62,131 nucleotides of DNA from Actinomadura montaniterrae (GTDB lineage: Bacteria > Actinomycetota > Actinomycetes > Streptosporangiales > Streptosporangiaceae): the NCBI RefSeq assembly GCF_008923365.1, contig NZ_WBMR01000034.1:1-62131 (forward strand), written 5' to 3'. The stretch's first letter is position 1; each line of letters starts with the position of its first letter. The notes beneath the pieces were generated by a model. That model was not told the origin of the DNA, did no database searches, and saw only the letters and a list, made by a program, of their open reading frames with translations. A program made the position numbers and the translations under genes. Below are positions 41,909-50,668 of the stretch, one piece after another.

Positions 41909-42706
41909 ATGACCACACTCGCCCACCGCAACGGGCACGCGGCGACCACCGGGGAACTGGCGCCGCTCGCCTTCGCGGGCTATGCCCATTTCACCGCCAT
42001 GCAGGTGCGCGGAGGCCGCATCCGCGGCCTCGACCTGCATCTGGAGCGGCTGCGGTCCGCGTCGGCGGAACTGTTCGGCCGGGCGGTGCCCGACGACCGG
42101 GTGCGGTCCTTCCTGCGGACGGCGCTGGAGGCCGGTCCGGCGGACGTCTCGCTGACGGCCACCATGTACGTGGCGCCGGGCGGGTCCGCTCCGGTCGAGG
42201 ACGCGGAGCCCGACGTCCTGGTCCGCACGAGGCCGCCCGCGACCGGCCCGGAGGGGCCCCTGGCGCTCGCGACGGTCGAGTACGAACGGGTGCTGCCCGC
42301 CGTGAAGCATGTCGGCGAGGTGGCCAAGACGTACTTCATGCGGCGGGCCGTCCGGGACGGCTTCGACGACGCCGCGTTCGTCGACCGCCGCGGCCGGCTC
42401 ACCGAGGCCACGATCTGGAACCTGGCCTTCTGGGACGGCGACGCCGTGGTGTGGCCCGACGCGCCGATGCTGGTCGGCACCACGATGGGCATCGTCCGCC
42501 GCCAACTGGAACGGCTCGGCGTGCCCCAGCGTGTCAAGGAGGTGACGCCGGCCGACGTCCCGTCGCTGTCCGGGGCCGTGGTCATGAACTCGTGGACGCC
42601 GGGCATCGCCGTCCACCGGATCGGGTCGGCGCCCGTTCCCGACGCGCCCCGCTTCCTGGACCTGCTCCACCAGGCCTACGAGGCCGAACCCCTCACCGAG
42701 CCGTGA
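41909..42706 (+). CDS. PLP-dependent class IV aminotransferase
   Basis: The product is 265 residues, a class IV fold (branched-chain/D-amino-acid aminotransferase or aminodeoxychorismate lyase type). The candidate catalytic Lys is in AVKHVGEV, and the conserved Glu-Ala motif is TEATIWNLAFW, followed by VGTTMGIVRRQLERLG. The ATG at 41909 has GGAG at 41899-41902; 41897 is an alternative. It is divergent from the DUF4132 gene. The amino donor and acceptor cannot be predicted. Confidence 0.88.
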   Translation: MTTLAHRNGHAATTGELAPLAFAGYAHFTAMQVRGGRIRGLDLHLERLRSASAELFGRAVPDDRVRSFLRTALEAGPADVSLTATMYVAPGGSAPVEDAEPDVLVRTRPPATGPEGPLALATVEYERVLPAVKHVGEVAKTYFMRRAVRDGFDDAAFVDRRGRLTEATIWNLAFWDGDAVVWPDAPMLVGTTMGIVRRQLERLGVPQRVKEVTPADVPSLSGAVVMNSWTPGIAVHRIGSAPVPDAPRFLDLLHQAYEAEPLTEP

Positions 42707-42816
42707 CCAGCGGCTGCTCGGCGGCCCTCGCGGTCACGGCCCGGCTCGATCATCTCCGCGGGCGGCTACGGTCGTGACCGACGAGTTTCGGGCTCCCCGC
42801 AGGTCTATATCCCACG

Positions 42817-42834
42817 GGCCGCGTTCGCGCGGCC
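42817..42834 (+). promoter_or_regulatory. GC hairpin with TTCG loop upstream of TIGR03086 gene
   Basis: GGCCGCG-TTCG-CGCGGCC is a perfect 7-bp stem with the very stable TTCG tetraloop. It lies 26 bp before the next start, in the presumed leader downstream of an AT-rich TCTATAT box at 42804-42810. Confidence 0.5.
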
Positions 42835-42859
42835 GAGGAACCGCACTGCGAGGAGACCG

Positions 42860-43408
42860 ATGATCGACATGACCCCGGCCTGCGACCGGATGATCGACGT
42901 GCTGGCGGGCGTCTCCGATGACCGGCTCGACGACGCCACGCCCTGCACGGAGTACACGGTCCGCGACCTCATCCTCCACGTCGACACGGTGTCCGCTGGC
43001 TTCGCCGGGCTCGCCCGCGAGGAGCCTCCCGGATCCGGCGGCGCCACGGGCCTCGGCGACGGCTGGCACAAGCGCGTCGCCGAGCACGTGCGGGCGCTCG
43101 GCGAGGCCTGGGCCGACCCGGCGGCCTGGGAGGGCGAGACCGAGACGGGCGGCACGACGCTGCCCAACGAGCTGTGGGGCAAGATCGCGTTCACCGAGAT
43201 CGTCGTACACGGCTGGGACCTCGCCACCGCCACCGGCCGGCCCTTCGCGCTGCCGGACGACACGCTCCGCGCCTGCCTCGACCACGTGGCCGATTTCGTC
43301 CCGAAGGCTCCCGTCCCGACCCTCTGGGGGCCCGCCGTCCCCGTCCCCGACGACGCGCCCCTCCTGCACCGCGTGCTGGGCGTCACCGGCCGCGACCCCC
43401 GCCGCTGA
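42860..43408 (+). CDS. TIGR03086-family metal-binding protein (DinB/maleylpyruvate isomerase-like)
   Basis: This 182-residue DinB-fold protein starts MTPACDRMIDVLAGVSDDRL. It has TPCTEYTVRDLILHVD with the first metal-binding His and IAFTEIVVHGWDLATATG with the second conserved His. Relatives are mycothiol-dependent enzymes or metal-binding proteins of unknown function. The ATG follows GAGGAG. It stands alone, convergent with the downstream SDR-like gene. Confidence 0.9.
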   Translation: MIDMTPACDRMIDVLAGVSDDRLDDATPCTEYTVRDLILHVDTVSAGFAGLAREEPPGSGGATGLGDGWHKRVAEHVRALGEAWADPAAWEGETETGGTTLPNELWGKIAFTEIVVHGWDLATATGRPFALPDDTLRACLDHVADFVPKAPVPTLWGPAVPVPDDAPLLHRVLGVTGRDPRR

Positions 43409-43420
43409 CCACGGGCGGGG

Positions 43421-44200
43421 TCAGTCGGTGAAGATGCCGCCGGTGGCGTTGACGAAGGTGCCGGTGATGGCGGCGGCGCCGTCGGACGCGAGGAACGCGG
43501 CGGTGTCGGCGATCTGGGCGAGCGTGGGGGAGCGGCGGAGCAGGCGCATCTCGTCCAGGCGGGTCAGGAGGGCCTGGAAGGCGGCGTCGTCCATCGGCGG
43601 GCCGAACTGGGACAGCTTCTCCGGCGAGAGGGTCTCGGGGAGGCCCGCCGTCCAGATCCCGACGACGCGCACGCCCGCCGGGCCGCACTCCTGCGCCAGG
43701 TTGCGGACGAGGGCGTCGAGCGCGGCGTCCGCCGGGCCCGTGCCGCCCATCATCGGGCTGCCCTTCGCCGAGCCGCTGTTCAGCGTGAGGACGACCCCGG
43801 AGCCGCGCTCGGACATGTGCCGGGCGGCGGTCCGGGCCGTGATGAAGTTCGCGGTGATCCCCGTCGTGATCGGGCTGACGAAGTCGTCCACGGGCATCTG
43901 CGTGAGCGGCATGCCCTGCACGTCGCCGCGCGTGACGAGGTTGAAGGAGACGTCGATGCCGCCGGCGTCGGCGACCTGCCGGGCGTGCTCCTCGACGGCC
44001 TTCTCGTCCAGCGCGTCGAGGACGGCCACCTCGGCGCGGCCGCCGGCGGCCGCGATGTCCGCGGCGACGGCGTCGAGGGATGCGCGGGTCCGGCCGGCGA
44101 GGAAGACGGTCGCGCCCAGGCGGGCGAAGGTCGTCGCGACGGTCCCGCCGATCGAGCCGCCGGCGCCGTAGATGATCGCGTTCTTGTTCTCCAGGAGCAT
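43421..44200 (-). CDS. SDR-like protein lacking the catalytic Tyr-Lys pair
   Basis: The product is 259 residues with a Rossmann fold of SDR type. The cofactor motif reads YGAGGSIGGTVA, and the Ser motif LTLNSGSA is present. The usual YxxxK is replaced by a GPADA segment, so Tyr is Gly and Lys is Ala. An NADP-reductase role is therefore doubtful. A family of such proteins seems to exist in actinomycetes, so this is likely a natural variant and not damage. Alone in its transcript, convergent with the TIGR03086 gene. Confidence 0.82.
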   Translation of the reverse strand: MLLENKNAIIYGAGGSIGGTVATTFARLGATVFLAGRTRASLDAVAADIAAAGGRAEVAVLDALDEKAVEEHARQVADAGGIDVSFNLVTRGDVQGMPLTQMPVDDFVSPITTGITANFITARTAARHMSERGSGVVLTLNSGSAKGSPMMGGTGPADAALDALVRNLAQECGPAGVRVVGIWTAGLPETLSPEKLSQFGPPMDDAAFQALLTRLDEMRLLRRSPTLAQIADTAAFLASDGAAAITGTFVNATGGIFTD

Positions 44201-44260
44201 GTCCGTGTTCCGTTCTCGCGTTGTTGTGGGACGCCTATGGAGACGCGCGCGGCGGGGAAA

Positions 44261-45643
44261 CTAATCGGTCAGCGTCAGCGGCAGCCCGAAGGCGGGGAAC
44301 AGGTGCGGCTCGAACGAGGTGATCTCGGCGATCAGGCCGTCCTCGATCCGCAGGACGTCCATGACCTGCGCCCGGTAGACGCGGGTGCCGGGCCGCTGCA
44401 CGTAGCCGCCGAGGGCGAGCTGCCCGTTCGCCCTGGCCGGCAGGTGCCGCCACCGGCCGATGTACGCGGGCGAGGACGGGTCGAACGTCTGCGAGAGCAT
44501 CCCGATGATCGCGTCCCGGCCGCCGAACCACAGCGGGTTCGGGGGCATGGTGATGCGGACGTCCTCCCGCAGCATCGCGGTCATCGCGGCCGTGTCGCCG
44601 TCGACGGCGGCCCGCATGTAGCGGTCGAGGAGCGCGCGTTCGGCCTCGGACGGGTCGGTGCCGCGCGCCCATTCGTCACGCCGTTCCGGGAGACGATCGC
44701 GGAGGGCGGGCCGGGCCCGCTGCAGCGCGCTGGTCACCGAGGCCACGGTCAGGCCGAGGGCGGCCGCGGTGTCGGCGGCGGGCCAGCCGAGCACGTCCCG
44801 CATGATCAGGACGGCGCGCTGCTTCGGCGGCAGGTGCTGGATCGCGGCGAGGAACACCAGCTCCAGCGTCTCCGCGGTCTCCGCCGCCGCCTCCGGGTCG
44901 TCGGGGAACGGCTGCAGCCAGGGCAGGAACGGCGGCGCGGTCACCTCGTTCGACGGCGGGACGGGGGACGGGGCGTACCGCTGCGGGCGGCGCTCGTTGC
45001 GGCGCAGGAAGTCCAGGCACGCGTTGGTGGCGATCGTGTAGAGCCAGGTGCGCAGGCTGGAGCGCCCCTCGAACCCGTCGCGGTTCCGCCACGCCTTCAG
45101 CAGGGTCTCCTGGACGAGGTCCTCGGAGTCGTCGTAGGAGCCGACCATCCGGTAGCAGTGGACCTGCAGCTCGCGCCGGTGCGGTTCGACGAGCGCCGCG
45201 AAATCGATCTCGTCCCCGTCCCGGAGCGGATTCGTCACGGGCTCCGGCGTGACGGATTCCGTGCCGGATTCGGACGTGCCGGATCCGGGCGTGCCGGATT
45301 CCGTGAGCGCCGGCGTGACGGAATGCGTGACGGATTCCGTGACGGCAGCCGGGACGGACCGCGTCGCGTCCGCCGCTACGCGCGCGATGCGGCGCAGCCG
45401 CCCGATCGACGACGACAGTTCCCGCACGTCGGCGTAGAACGGCTCGGGGCGTTCGGGCGCCAGGCTCCGCACGCGCCGCTCGATGTCGGAGATCAGGTCG
45501 TGGACGGCGTCGCCGCCGCCGGCCCGCCGCGTCCGGTACGCCTTCTGCCGGCACGCGGCCGAGCAGTACACCGACGCCCGCCCGGGCCGTCCGTCCGGGC
45601 GCGGCAGTGCCTTCCCGCACACCCGGCACGCGTTGTCCGCCAT
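44261..45643 (-). CDS. Sigma-70-family factor with N-terminal zinc-finger-like and C-terminal SnoaL domains
   Basis: This 460-residue protein is unusual. Residues 1-95 are a Cys-rich module (CRVCGKALPRPDGRPGRA, then YCSAACRQKAYRTRR) normally found as a small separate protein. A repeat-like Thr/Ser/Glu linker (TESVT, TESGT) follows. Residues about 140-310 are a sigma factor: region 2 YDDSEDLVQETLLKAWR and region 4 PPKQRAVLIMRDVLGWPAADTAAALGL. The end (about 330-460) is SnoaL-like, as in ECF41-type sigma factors. A GTG at 45238 with GGAG upstream could start a separate sigma protein of about 325 residues within this frame. Confidence 0.82.
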   Translation of the reverse strand: MADNACRVCGKALPRPDGRPGRASVYCSAACRQKAYRTRRAGGGDAVHDLISDIERRVRSLAPERPEPFYADVRELSSSIGRLRRIARVAADATRSVPAAVTESVTHSVTPALTESGTPGSGTSESGTESVTPEPVTNPLRDGDEIDFAALVEPHRRELQVHCYRMVGSYDDSEDLVQETLLKAWRNRDGFEGRSSLRTWLYTIATNACLDFLRRNERRPQRYAPSPVPPSNEVTAPPFLPWLQPFPDDPEAAAETAETLELVFLAAIQHLPPKQRAVLIMRDVLGWPAADTAAALGLTVASVTSALQRARPALRDRLPERRDEWARGTDPSEAERALLDRYMRAAVDGDTAAMTAMLREDVRITMPPNPLWFGGRDAIIGMLSQTFDPSSPAYIGRWRHLPARANGQLALGGYVQRPGTRVYRAQVMDVLRIEDGLIAEITSFEPHLFPAFGLPLTLTD

Positions 45644-45654
45644 GCGCCCAGAGC

Positions 45655-46908
45655 CTAGGGCAAGGGCTCCGCGGCCGCCGGGCCGTCCAGGGCCCGGCGC
45701 AGAAGGAGCAGCGCGACGTCGTCCTCGGCGCGCTCGCGGCCGATGAGCGCACCCATCACCGCGGCGGCGACCTGCTCGGGCGGGTCCGCGCGGACGGCGC
45801 CGCACAGCCGTGCGATGCCGCTGTCGACCGAGTCGTCCCGCCGCTCGATGAGCCCGTCGGTGTAGAAGCACAGCAGCGCTCCGGGGGGAAGCTCCACCAC
45901 CGTCGTGTGGCGGGCCGTGGTCTCGTCCAGTCCGATCAGGAGGTCGAACTTCATGTCGACGGCCTCCGCCGGACGGCCGGGCAGGGCGAGGACCGGGGGC
46001 GGGTGGCCGGCCGAGGACAGCCGGACCCGGTCCAAGGCGGGATCGCACACCGCGTAGAGCACGGTCGCGGTCGCGTCGGGCTCGAAGTGCATCATCTTGC
46101 GGTTGAGCTTGCCGAGGGCCTCGGCCGGGTCGGTCGTCTCCAGCGCGTACGAGCGCAGCGCGCTGCGCATCCGGCCCATCACGACGGCGGCGCCCAGCCC
46201 GTGCCCGGCCACGTCGCCCATGACGATGCCGATCTCGCCCGCGGGGAGGTCGAAGACGTCGTACCAGTCGCCGCCGACGCTCTCCTTGCCGGGACGGTAG
46301 CGCGCGGCCAGCTCGAGGCCGGGGATCTCCGGGAGCCCGGACGGGATGAGGCTGCGCTGCAGTTCCAGGGCGCCGGCGCGTTCGGCGCGGCTCGTCAGCG
46401 ACTGCACCGCCAGGGCGACGCGGGCGGCGGCGAGCTGCAGGAACTCGGTCTCGTCCGCGGTGAACCGGCGCGGCGCCAGGGTGCCGACGTGCATGACCCC
46501 GACCAGCCGCCCGCCGCCGATGAGGGGGACGCCGAGCAGGGAGTGCAGGCCCCGCTGGACCAGCAGCGGGTTGTAGACGGTCGCGTGGGGCACGTCGGGG
46601 ATGTAGACCGGGATCCGTTCGGCGGCGACGCGTCCGGCGAAGCCCTGGCCGACGGGGACGCGCACGCCCTGCGTGACCTCCTCCTCGAGGCCCTTCGCGG
46701 CGGCCGCTTCGAGGAGCCGGGCCCGCCGGTCCAGCAGGAGCACGGCCGCGGTGTCGACGCCGAGGATGTCGCGGACGCGGTCGAGCAGGGTGTCCAGGAA
46801 CTCCTCGACGCCCATGTGCGCGAAGGCCTCATCGGTGATCGCCTGGATGTTCTCGAGCTTGCGCGCGAGGCTCTCCAGGGCGTCCGCCGGTCTCTCCATC
46901 CCGGTCAT
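45655..46908 (-). CDS. GAF-PP2C (SpoIIE-type) serine phosphatase
   Basis: The product is 417 residues. A GAF domain (about 30-170; RVRDILGVDTAAVLLLD, GFAGRVAAERIPVYIPDV) precedes a SpoIIE/PP2C catalytic domain (about 190-400). The catalytic metal-binding residues are visible in GGDWYDVF and MGDVAGHGLGAA, and a second Asp near the end is in RAEDDVALLLL. Such proteins dephosphorylate anti-anti-sigma factors in stress cascades. An ATG at 46899 is an alternative start. No RsbV/RsbW partner is adjacent, though an RsbW-like gene lies 35 kb away. Confidence 0.9.
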   Translation of the reverse strand: MTGMERPADALESLARKLENIQAITDEAFAHMGVEEFLDTLLDRVRDILGVDTAAVLLLDRRARLLEAAAAKGLEEEVTQGVRVPVGQGFAGRVAAERIPVYIPDVPHATVYNPLLVQRGLHSLLGVPLIGGGRLVGVMHVGTLAPRRFTADETEFLQLAAARVALAVQSLTSRAERAGALELQRSLIPSGLPEIPGLELAARYRPGKESVGGDWYDVFDLPAGEIGIVMGDVAGHGLGAAVVMGRMRSALRSYALETTDPAEALGKLNRKMMHFEPDATATVLYAVCDPALDRVRLSSAGHPPPVLALPGRPAEAVDMKFDLLIGLDETTARHTTVVELPPGALLCFYTDGLIERRDDSVDSGIARLCGAVRADPPEQVAAAVMGALIGRERAEDDVALLLLRRALDGPAAAEPLP

Positions 46909-47017
46909 CGTATGCGCGATATCCGGCGCTTTACCGGTATTGGTGCAGGTTGGAGGATGTCATTGCCCTCCGGGCGGCCACCGGTGGCGGGGGCGCCGGC
47001 GGCGCGTCCGGCGCGGG

Positions 47018-48079
47018 TCAGCGGAGGCACCGGCGGACCCCGTCGGCGATCTCGAGGTCCTCGCGCGCGGTGACGACGAGGACGCGCACGGCGGAACCGG
47101 GCGCGGTGACGTCGGCGTCGCCGTGCGCGCCGTCGTTGCGGGCGGGGTCGACGGACACGCCGAGGAAGGCGAGGTCCTCGGCGAGGCGGTGCCGGACGGA
47201 CGGGTCGTGCTCGCCGACGCCGCCGGTGAAGACCAGCGCGTCGAGGCCGCCGAGGGTGGCGGCCATCGCGGCGGCGCAGGCGCGCAGCCGGTGGTGGTAG
47301 ACGTCGAGGGCGGCGAGCGCGACGGCGTCGCGGGCCTCGGCGCGCTCGCGGATCTCCCGCATGTCGCCCGTCCCGGCGAGCCCGCGCAGCCCGGACCGGC
47401 TCTCGAGGGCCTCGTTGACCTCGGACGCCTCGACGCCGTGCTTGATCAGCCACAGCGGGATGCCGGGGTCGACGCTGCCGGCGCGGGACGCCATGACGAG
47501 CCCTTCGAGGGGCGTGAAGCCCATCGTCGTGTCGACGGAGCGGCCGTCGGCGACGGCGGCGAGCGACGCGCCGGACCCGAGGTGGCAGATCACCGTCCGG
47601 GTCGGCAGCGCGCCGAGCATCTCGCGCGTCCGGCGGACGGCGTAGGAGTACGACAGGCCGTGGAAGCCGTAGCGGCGCAGGCCGAACCGCTCCCGCCACT
47701 CCGCGGGCAGCGCGTAGGTCGCGGCGGCGTCCGGGAGCGTGGCGTGGAAGGCGGTGTCGAAGCACGCGACGGCCGGGACGCCGGGCAGCGCGGCGGTGAT
47801 CTCCGACAGCGCGTGCAGCGACGCGGGCTGGTGCAGCGGCGCGAGGTCGGCGAGCGCCTCCAGCCGTTCGGTGACCGCCGCGTCGACGACGACGGGCTCG
47901 GTGAAGCCGGTACCGCCGTGCACGAACCGGACGCCGACCGCGTCGGGCGCCGGCATGTCCGCGACCATCGGGGCGACCTCGTGGCGGGCGCCGGCGTTCT
48001 CGGTGACGACGGAGCCGTCCGGGTCGATCATGCTCAGCTTCAGGCTGCTCGACCCCGGGTTCACGGTCAGGATGCGCAT
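47018..48079 (-). CDS. ackA: Acetate kinase
   Basis: This 353-residue acetate kinase has the first signature VNPGSSSLKL, the GFHGLSYSYAVRR segment and the family signature GFTPLEGLVMASRAGSVDP. It is shorter than the typical 390-400 residues; the shortening appears in the middle, as in actinobacterial forms linked to phosphoketolase. It transfers the phosphate of acetyl phosphate to ADP. GGGGGA lies upstream of the ATG. Downstream of the phosphoketolase gene on the same strand, it completes a glucose-to-acetate ATP-forming branch. Confidence 0.92.
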   Translation of the reverse strand: MRILTVNPGSSSLKLSMIDPDGSVVTENAGARHEVAPMVADMPAPDAVGVRFVHGGTGFTEPVVVDAAVTERLEALADLAPLHQPASLHALSEITAALPGVPAVACFDTAFHATLPDAAATYALPAEWRERFGLRRYGFHGLSYSYAVRRTREMLGALPTRTVICHLGSGASLAAVADGRSVDTTMGFTPLEGLVMASRAGSVDPGIPLWLIKHGVEASEVNEALESRSGLRGLAGTGDMREIRERAEARDAVALAALDVYHHRLRACAAAMAATLGGLDALVFTGGVGEHDPSVRHRLAEDLAFLGVSVDPARNDGAHGDADVTAPGSAVRVLVVTAREDLEIADGVRRCLR

Positions 48080-48114
48080 CGCGGTCCCCCTAGTACGGCT
48101 CTCTGGTACGGCTC

Positions 48115-48178
48115 TGCTTCAGCAAGGCCACGTCTTCAGTAAGGCCCGTCTTCAGTAAGGCCCGTCTTCAGTAGGGCC
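48115..48178 (-). repeat. 16-bp tandem repeats at the end of the phosphoketolase gene
   Basis: Three units of CGTCTTCAGTA(A/G)GGCC occur at 48131, 48147 and 48163, plus a decayed fourth at 48115. The last unit contains the phosphoketolase stop and its Pro-Tyr codons, so the array begins at the 3-prime end of the gene and runs into the spacer before ackA. It looks like a slipped-strand duplication. Confidence 0.85.
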
Positions 48179-50594
48179 AGGTCCAGTCGCGGACCTCGGG
48201 CGCGTCCTCGCCGTGCTCGCGGGTGTAGGCGCGCAGGGCGAGGCGCTGGTCGGCCATGCGCTGGCGGATGTGCGCGACGCGCCCGCCGAGCGACGGGACG
48301 CGGTCGATGACGTCCATGACGAGGTGGAAGCGGTCCAGGTCGTTCAGCATGACCATGTCGAACGGCGTGGTCGTGGTGCCCTCCTCCTTGTAGCCGCGGA
48401 CGTGCAGGTGGTCGTGGCCGTGGCGGCGGTAGGCGAGCCGGTGGATCAGGTACGGGTAGCCGTGGAACGCGAAGATGACCGGTTTGTCGGTGGTGAAGAG
48501 CGCGTCGTACTCGCGGTCCGGCAGCCCGTGCGGATGCTCGGTGTCGGGTTCCATCCGCATCAGGTCGACGACGTTCACCACCCGGACGCGCAGGTCGGGG
48601 AACAGCTGGCGGAGGATGTCGACGGCGGCGAGCGTCTCCAGCGTCGGGATGTCGCCCGCGCACGCCATGACGACGTCGGGATCGGCGCCGCCATCGGTCG
48701 ACGCCCACTCCCAGATGCCGATGCCGCGCGTGCAGTGCGCGATCGCGGCGTCCATCGGCAGCCAGTTCAGCGCGGGCTGCTTCCCCGCGACGATCACGTT
48801 GACGTAGTCGCGCGAGCGCAGGCAATGGTCGCCGACCGACAGCAGCGTGTTCGCGTCCGGCGGCAGGTACACCCGGACGATCTCGGGCTTCTTGTTCATG
48901 ACCACGTCGAGGAAGCCCGGGTCCTGGTGGGTGAAGCCGTTGTGGTCCTGCCGCCACACGTGCGACGACAGCAGGTAGTTCAGCGACGCGATCGGCCGCC
49001 GCCACGGCAGCCGCCGCGTCACCTTCAGCCACTTCGCGTGCTGGTTGAACATCGAGTCCACGATGTGGACGAACGCCTCGTAGCTGTTGAACAGGCCGTG
49101 CCGCCCGGTCAGCAGGTAGCCCTCCAGCCAGCCCTGGCACAGGTGCTCGCTGAGCACCTCCATGACCTGCCCGTGCGGGGCGAACAGCCTGCGGGGGGAC
49201 GACCCCCCGCGCCCCCCGCCCGGCTCCGCCGGGATCTCATACTCGTCCGTCGGCAGCCGCTCGCCCTCGAAGACCCGGTCGGTGGCCGCGAAGACGTCGC
49301 CGAGCCGGTTGGACGCCGTCTCGTCCGCGCCCATGATCCGGAAGTTGGACGGGTTGCCCGCCACCACGTCCCGCAGGAACGTCCCGAGCACGCGGGTCGC
49401 CTCGGACGTCGTCGTCCCGGGCTTGCCCACCGGGACGGCGTAGTCGCGGAAGTCGGGCAGCTTCAGCGGGCGCAGCAGCAGCCCGCCGTTCGCGTGCGGG
49501 TTCGCGCTCATCCGCCGCTCGCCCTCCGGCGCCAGCCCGGTGAGCGCGGGGAACGGGCGGCCCTCCTCGTCGAACAGCTCGCCGGGACGGTAGGAGCGCA
49601 GCCACTCCTCGAGCAGCGCGAGGTGCTCGGGGTCGTCGCGGACGCCGGTGAGCGGCACCTGGTGCGAGCGCCAGGTGTTCTCGACCGGCAGGCCGTCGAC
49701 GACCTTCGGGCCCGTCCAGCCCTTCGGCGACCGCAGGACGATCATCGGCCAGCGCCGCCGGGCGGTGTCGCCGCCGTCGCGGGCGGCCCGCTGGATGCCG
49801 GCGATCTCGTCCAGGGCCTGGTCGAGGGCCAGGGCCATCTTCCGGTGCATCGACTCCGGCTCGTCCCCGCTCACGACGACCGGCCGGTACCCGTAGCCGT
49901 CGAGGAGCTGGACGAGCTCCTCCTCGGAGATCCGCGCCAGGACCGACGGGTTCGCGATCTTGTAGCCGTTGAGGTGCAGGATCGGCAGGACGGCGCCGTC
50001 CCGCACCGGGTCGAGGAACTTGGTCGAGTGCCACGACGCCGCGAGCGGCCCCGTTTCGGCCTCGCCGTCGCCGACGATGCACGCCACGACCAGGTCCGGG
50101 TTGTCGAACGCCGCGCCGTACGCGTGCGCGAGCGAGTAGCCCAGCTCGCCGCCCTCGTGGATCGAGCCGGGCGTCTCCGGCGCGACATGGCTCGGGATCC
50201 CGCCGGGGAACGAGAACTGCCGGAACAGCCGCTCCATGCCCGGGCCGTCCCGCGACACGTCCGGGTACACCTCGCTGTAGGTGCCCTCCAGCCACGCGTT
50301 CGCGACGGCCGCCGGCCCGCCGTGGCCCGGCCCCATGATGTAGATCATGTCGAGGTCGCGGGCCTTGATGACCCGGTTCAGGTGGGCGTAGCAGAAGTTC
50401 AGGCCGGGCGAGGTGCCCCAGTGGCCGAGCAGTCGCGGCTTGATGTCGCTCCGCCGCAGCGGCTCGCGCAGCAGGGGGTTGCCCAGCAGATAGATCTGCC
50501 CTACCGAAAGGTAATTCGCGGCTCTCCAGTACACGTCGATCCGCCGGACCTCGTCATCGGACAGGGGGGTGGACGCGGTCACGGCCTCGGTCAT
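48168..50594 (-). CDS. xfp: Phosphoketolase (xylulose/fructose-6-phosphate) with in-frame insert
   Basis: The product is 808 residues. Thiamine-dependent phosphoketolase motifs are clear: [17 protein letters not shown], the GDGEAETGP thiamine motif, and the C-terminal [14 protein letters not shown]. It cleaves xylulose-5-P or fructose-6-P with phosphate to acetyl phosphate. About 18 residues (after LPTDEYE, ending before FAPHG) are an insertion absent from relatives, encoded by two GC palindromes (49191-49233). The reading frame is kept open. GAAGGGA precedes the ATG. ackA follows downstream. Confidence 0.93.
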   Translation of the reverse strand: MTEAVTASTPLSDDEVRRIDVYWRAANYLSVGQIYLLGNPLLREPLRRSDIKPRLLGHWGTSPGLNFCYAHLNRVIKARDLDMIYIMGPGHGGPAAVANAWLEGTYSEVYPDVSRDGPGMERLFRQFSFPGGIPSHVAPETPGSIHEGGELGYSLAHAYGAAFDNPDLVVACIVGDGEAETGPLAASWHSTKFLDPVRDGAVLPILHLNGYKIANPSVLARISEEELVQLLDGYGYRPVVVSGDEPESMHRKMALALDQALDEIAGIQRAARDGGDTARRRWPMIVLRSPKGWTGPKVVDGLPVENTWRSHQVPLTGVRDDPEHLALLEEWLRSYRPGELFDEEGRPFPALTGLAPEGERRMSANPHANGGLLLRPLKLPDFRDYAVPVGKPGTTTSEATRVLGTFLRDVVAGNPSNFRIMGADETASNRLGDVFAATDRVFEGERLPTDEYEIPAEPGGGRGGSSPRRLFAPHGQVMEVLSEHLCQGWLEGYLLTGRHGLFNSYEAFVHIVDSMFNQHAKWLKVTRRLPWRRPIASLNYLLSSHVWRQDHNGFTHQDPGFLDVVMNKKPEIVRVYLPPDANTLLSVGDHCLRSRDYVNVIVAGKQPALNWLPMDAAIAHCTRGIGIWEWASTDGGADPDVVMACAGDIPTLETLAAVDILRQLFPDLRVRVVNVVDLMRMEPDTEHPHGLPDREYDALFTTDKPVIFAFHGYPYLIHRLAYRRHGHDHLHVRGYKEEGTTTTPFDMVMLNDLDRFHLVMDVIDRVPSLGGRVAHIRQRMADQRLALRAYTREHGEDAPEVRDWTWPY
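49191..49233. repeat. Palindromic REP-like insertion inside xfp
   Basis: Two perfect hairpins stand side by side: GCGGGGGG-ACGA-CCCCCCGC (49191-49210) and CCCGGC-TCC-GCCGGG (49219-49233). The block of about 54 bp sits exactly where phosphoketolase relatives have no residues. It keeps the frame, so it adds about 18 residues, Gly/Pro/Arg-rich, at a surface loop. The first hairpin resembles GC-rich dispersed palindromes of actinomycete intergenic regions. Confidence 0.75.
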
Positions 50595-50668
50595 GGCGCG
50601 GTCCCTTCGGTGGTCGGCATACGCCCGGGAAGGATCACGTCCCCCCTCTGACTCCCGTCAATCCCCGC

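Noticed and set aside
42444..42777. Additional small gene after the class IV aminotransferase gene
   Set aside because: The frame starts inside the aminotransferase gene and shows no coding pattern in its unique part.
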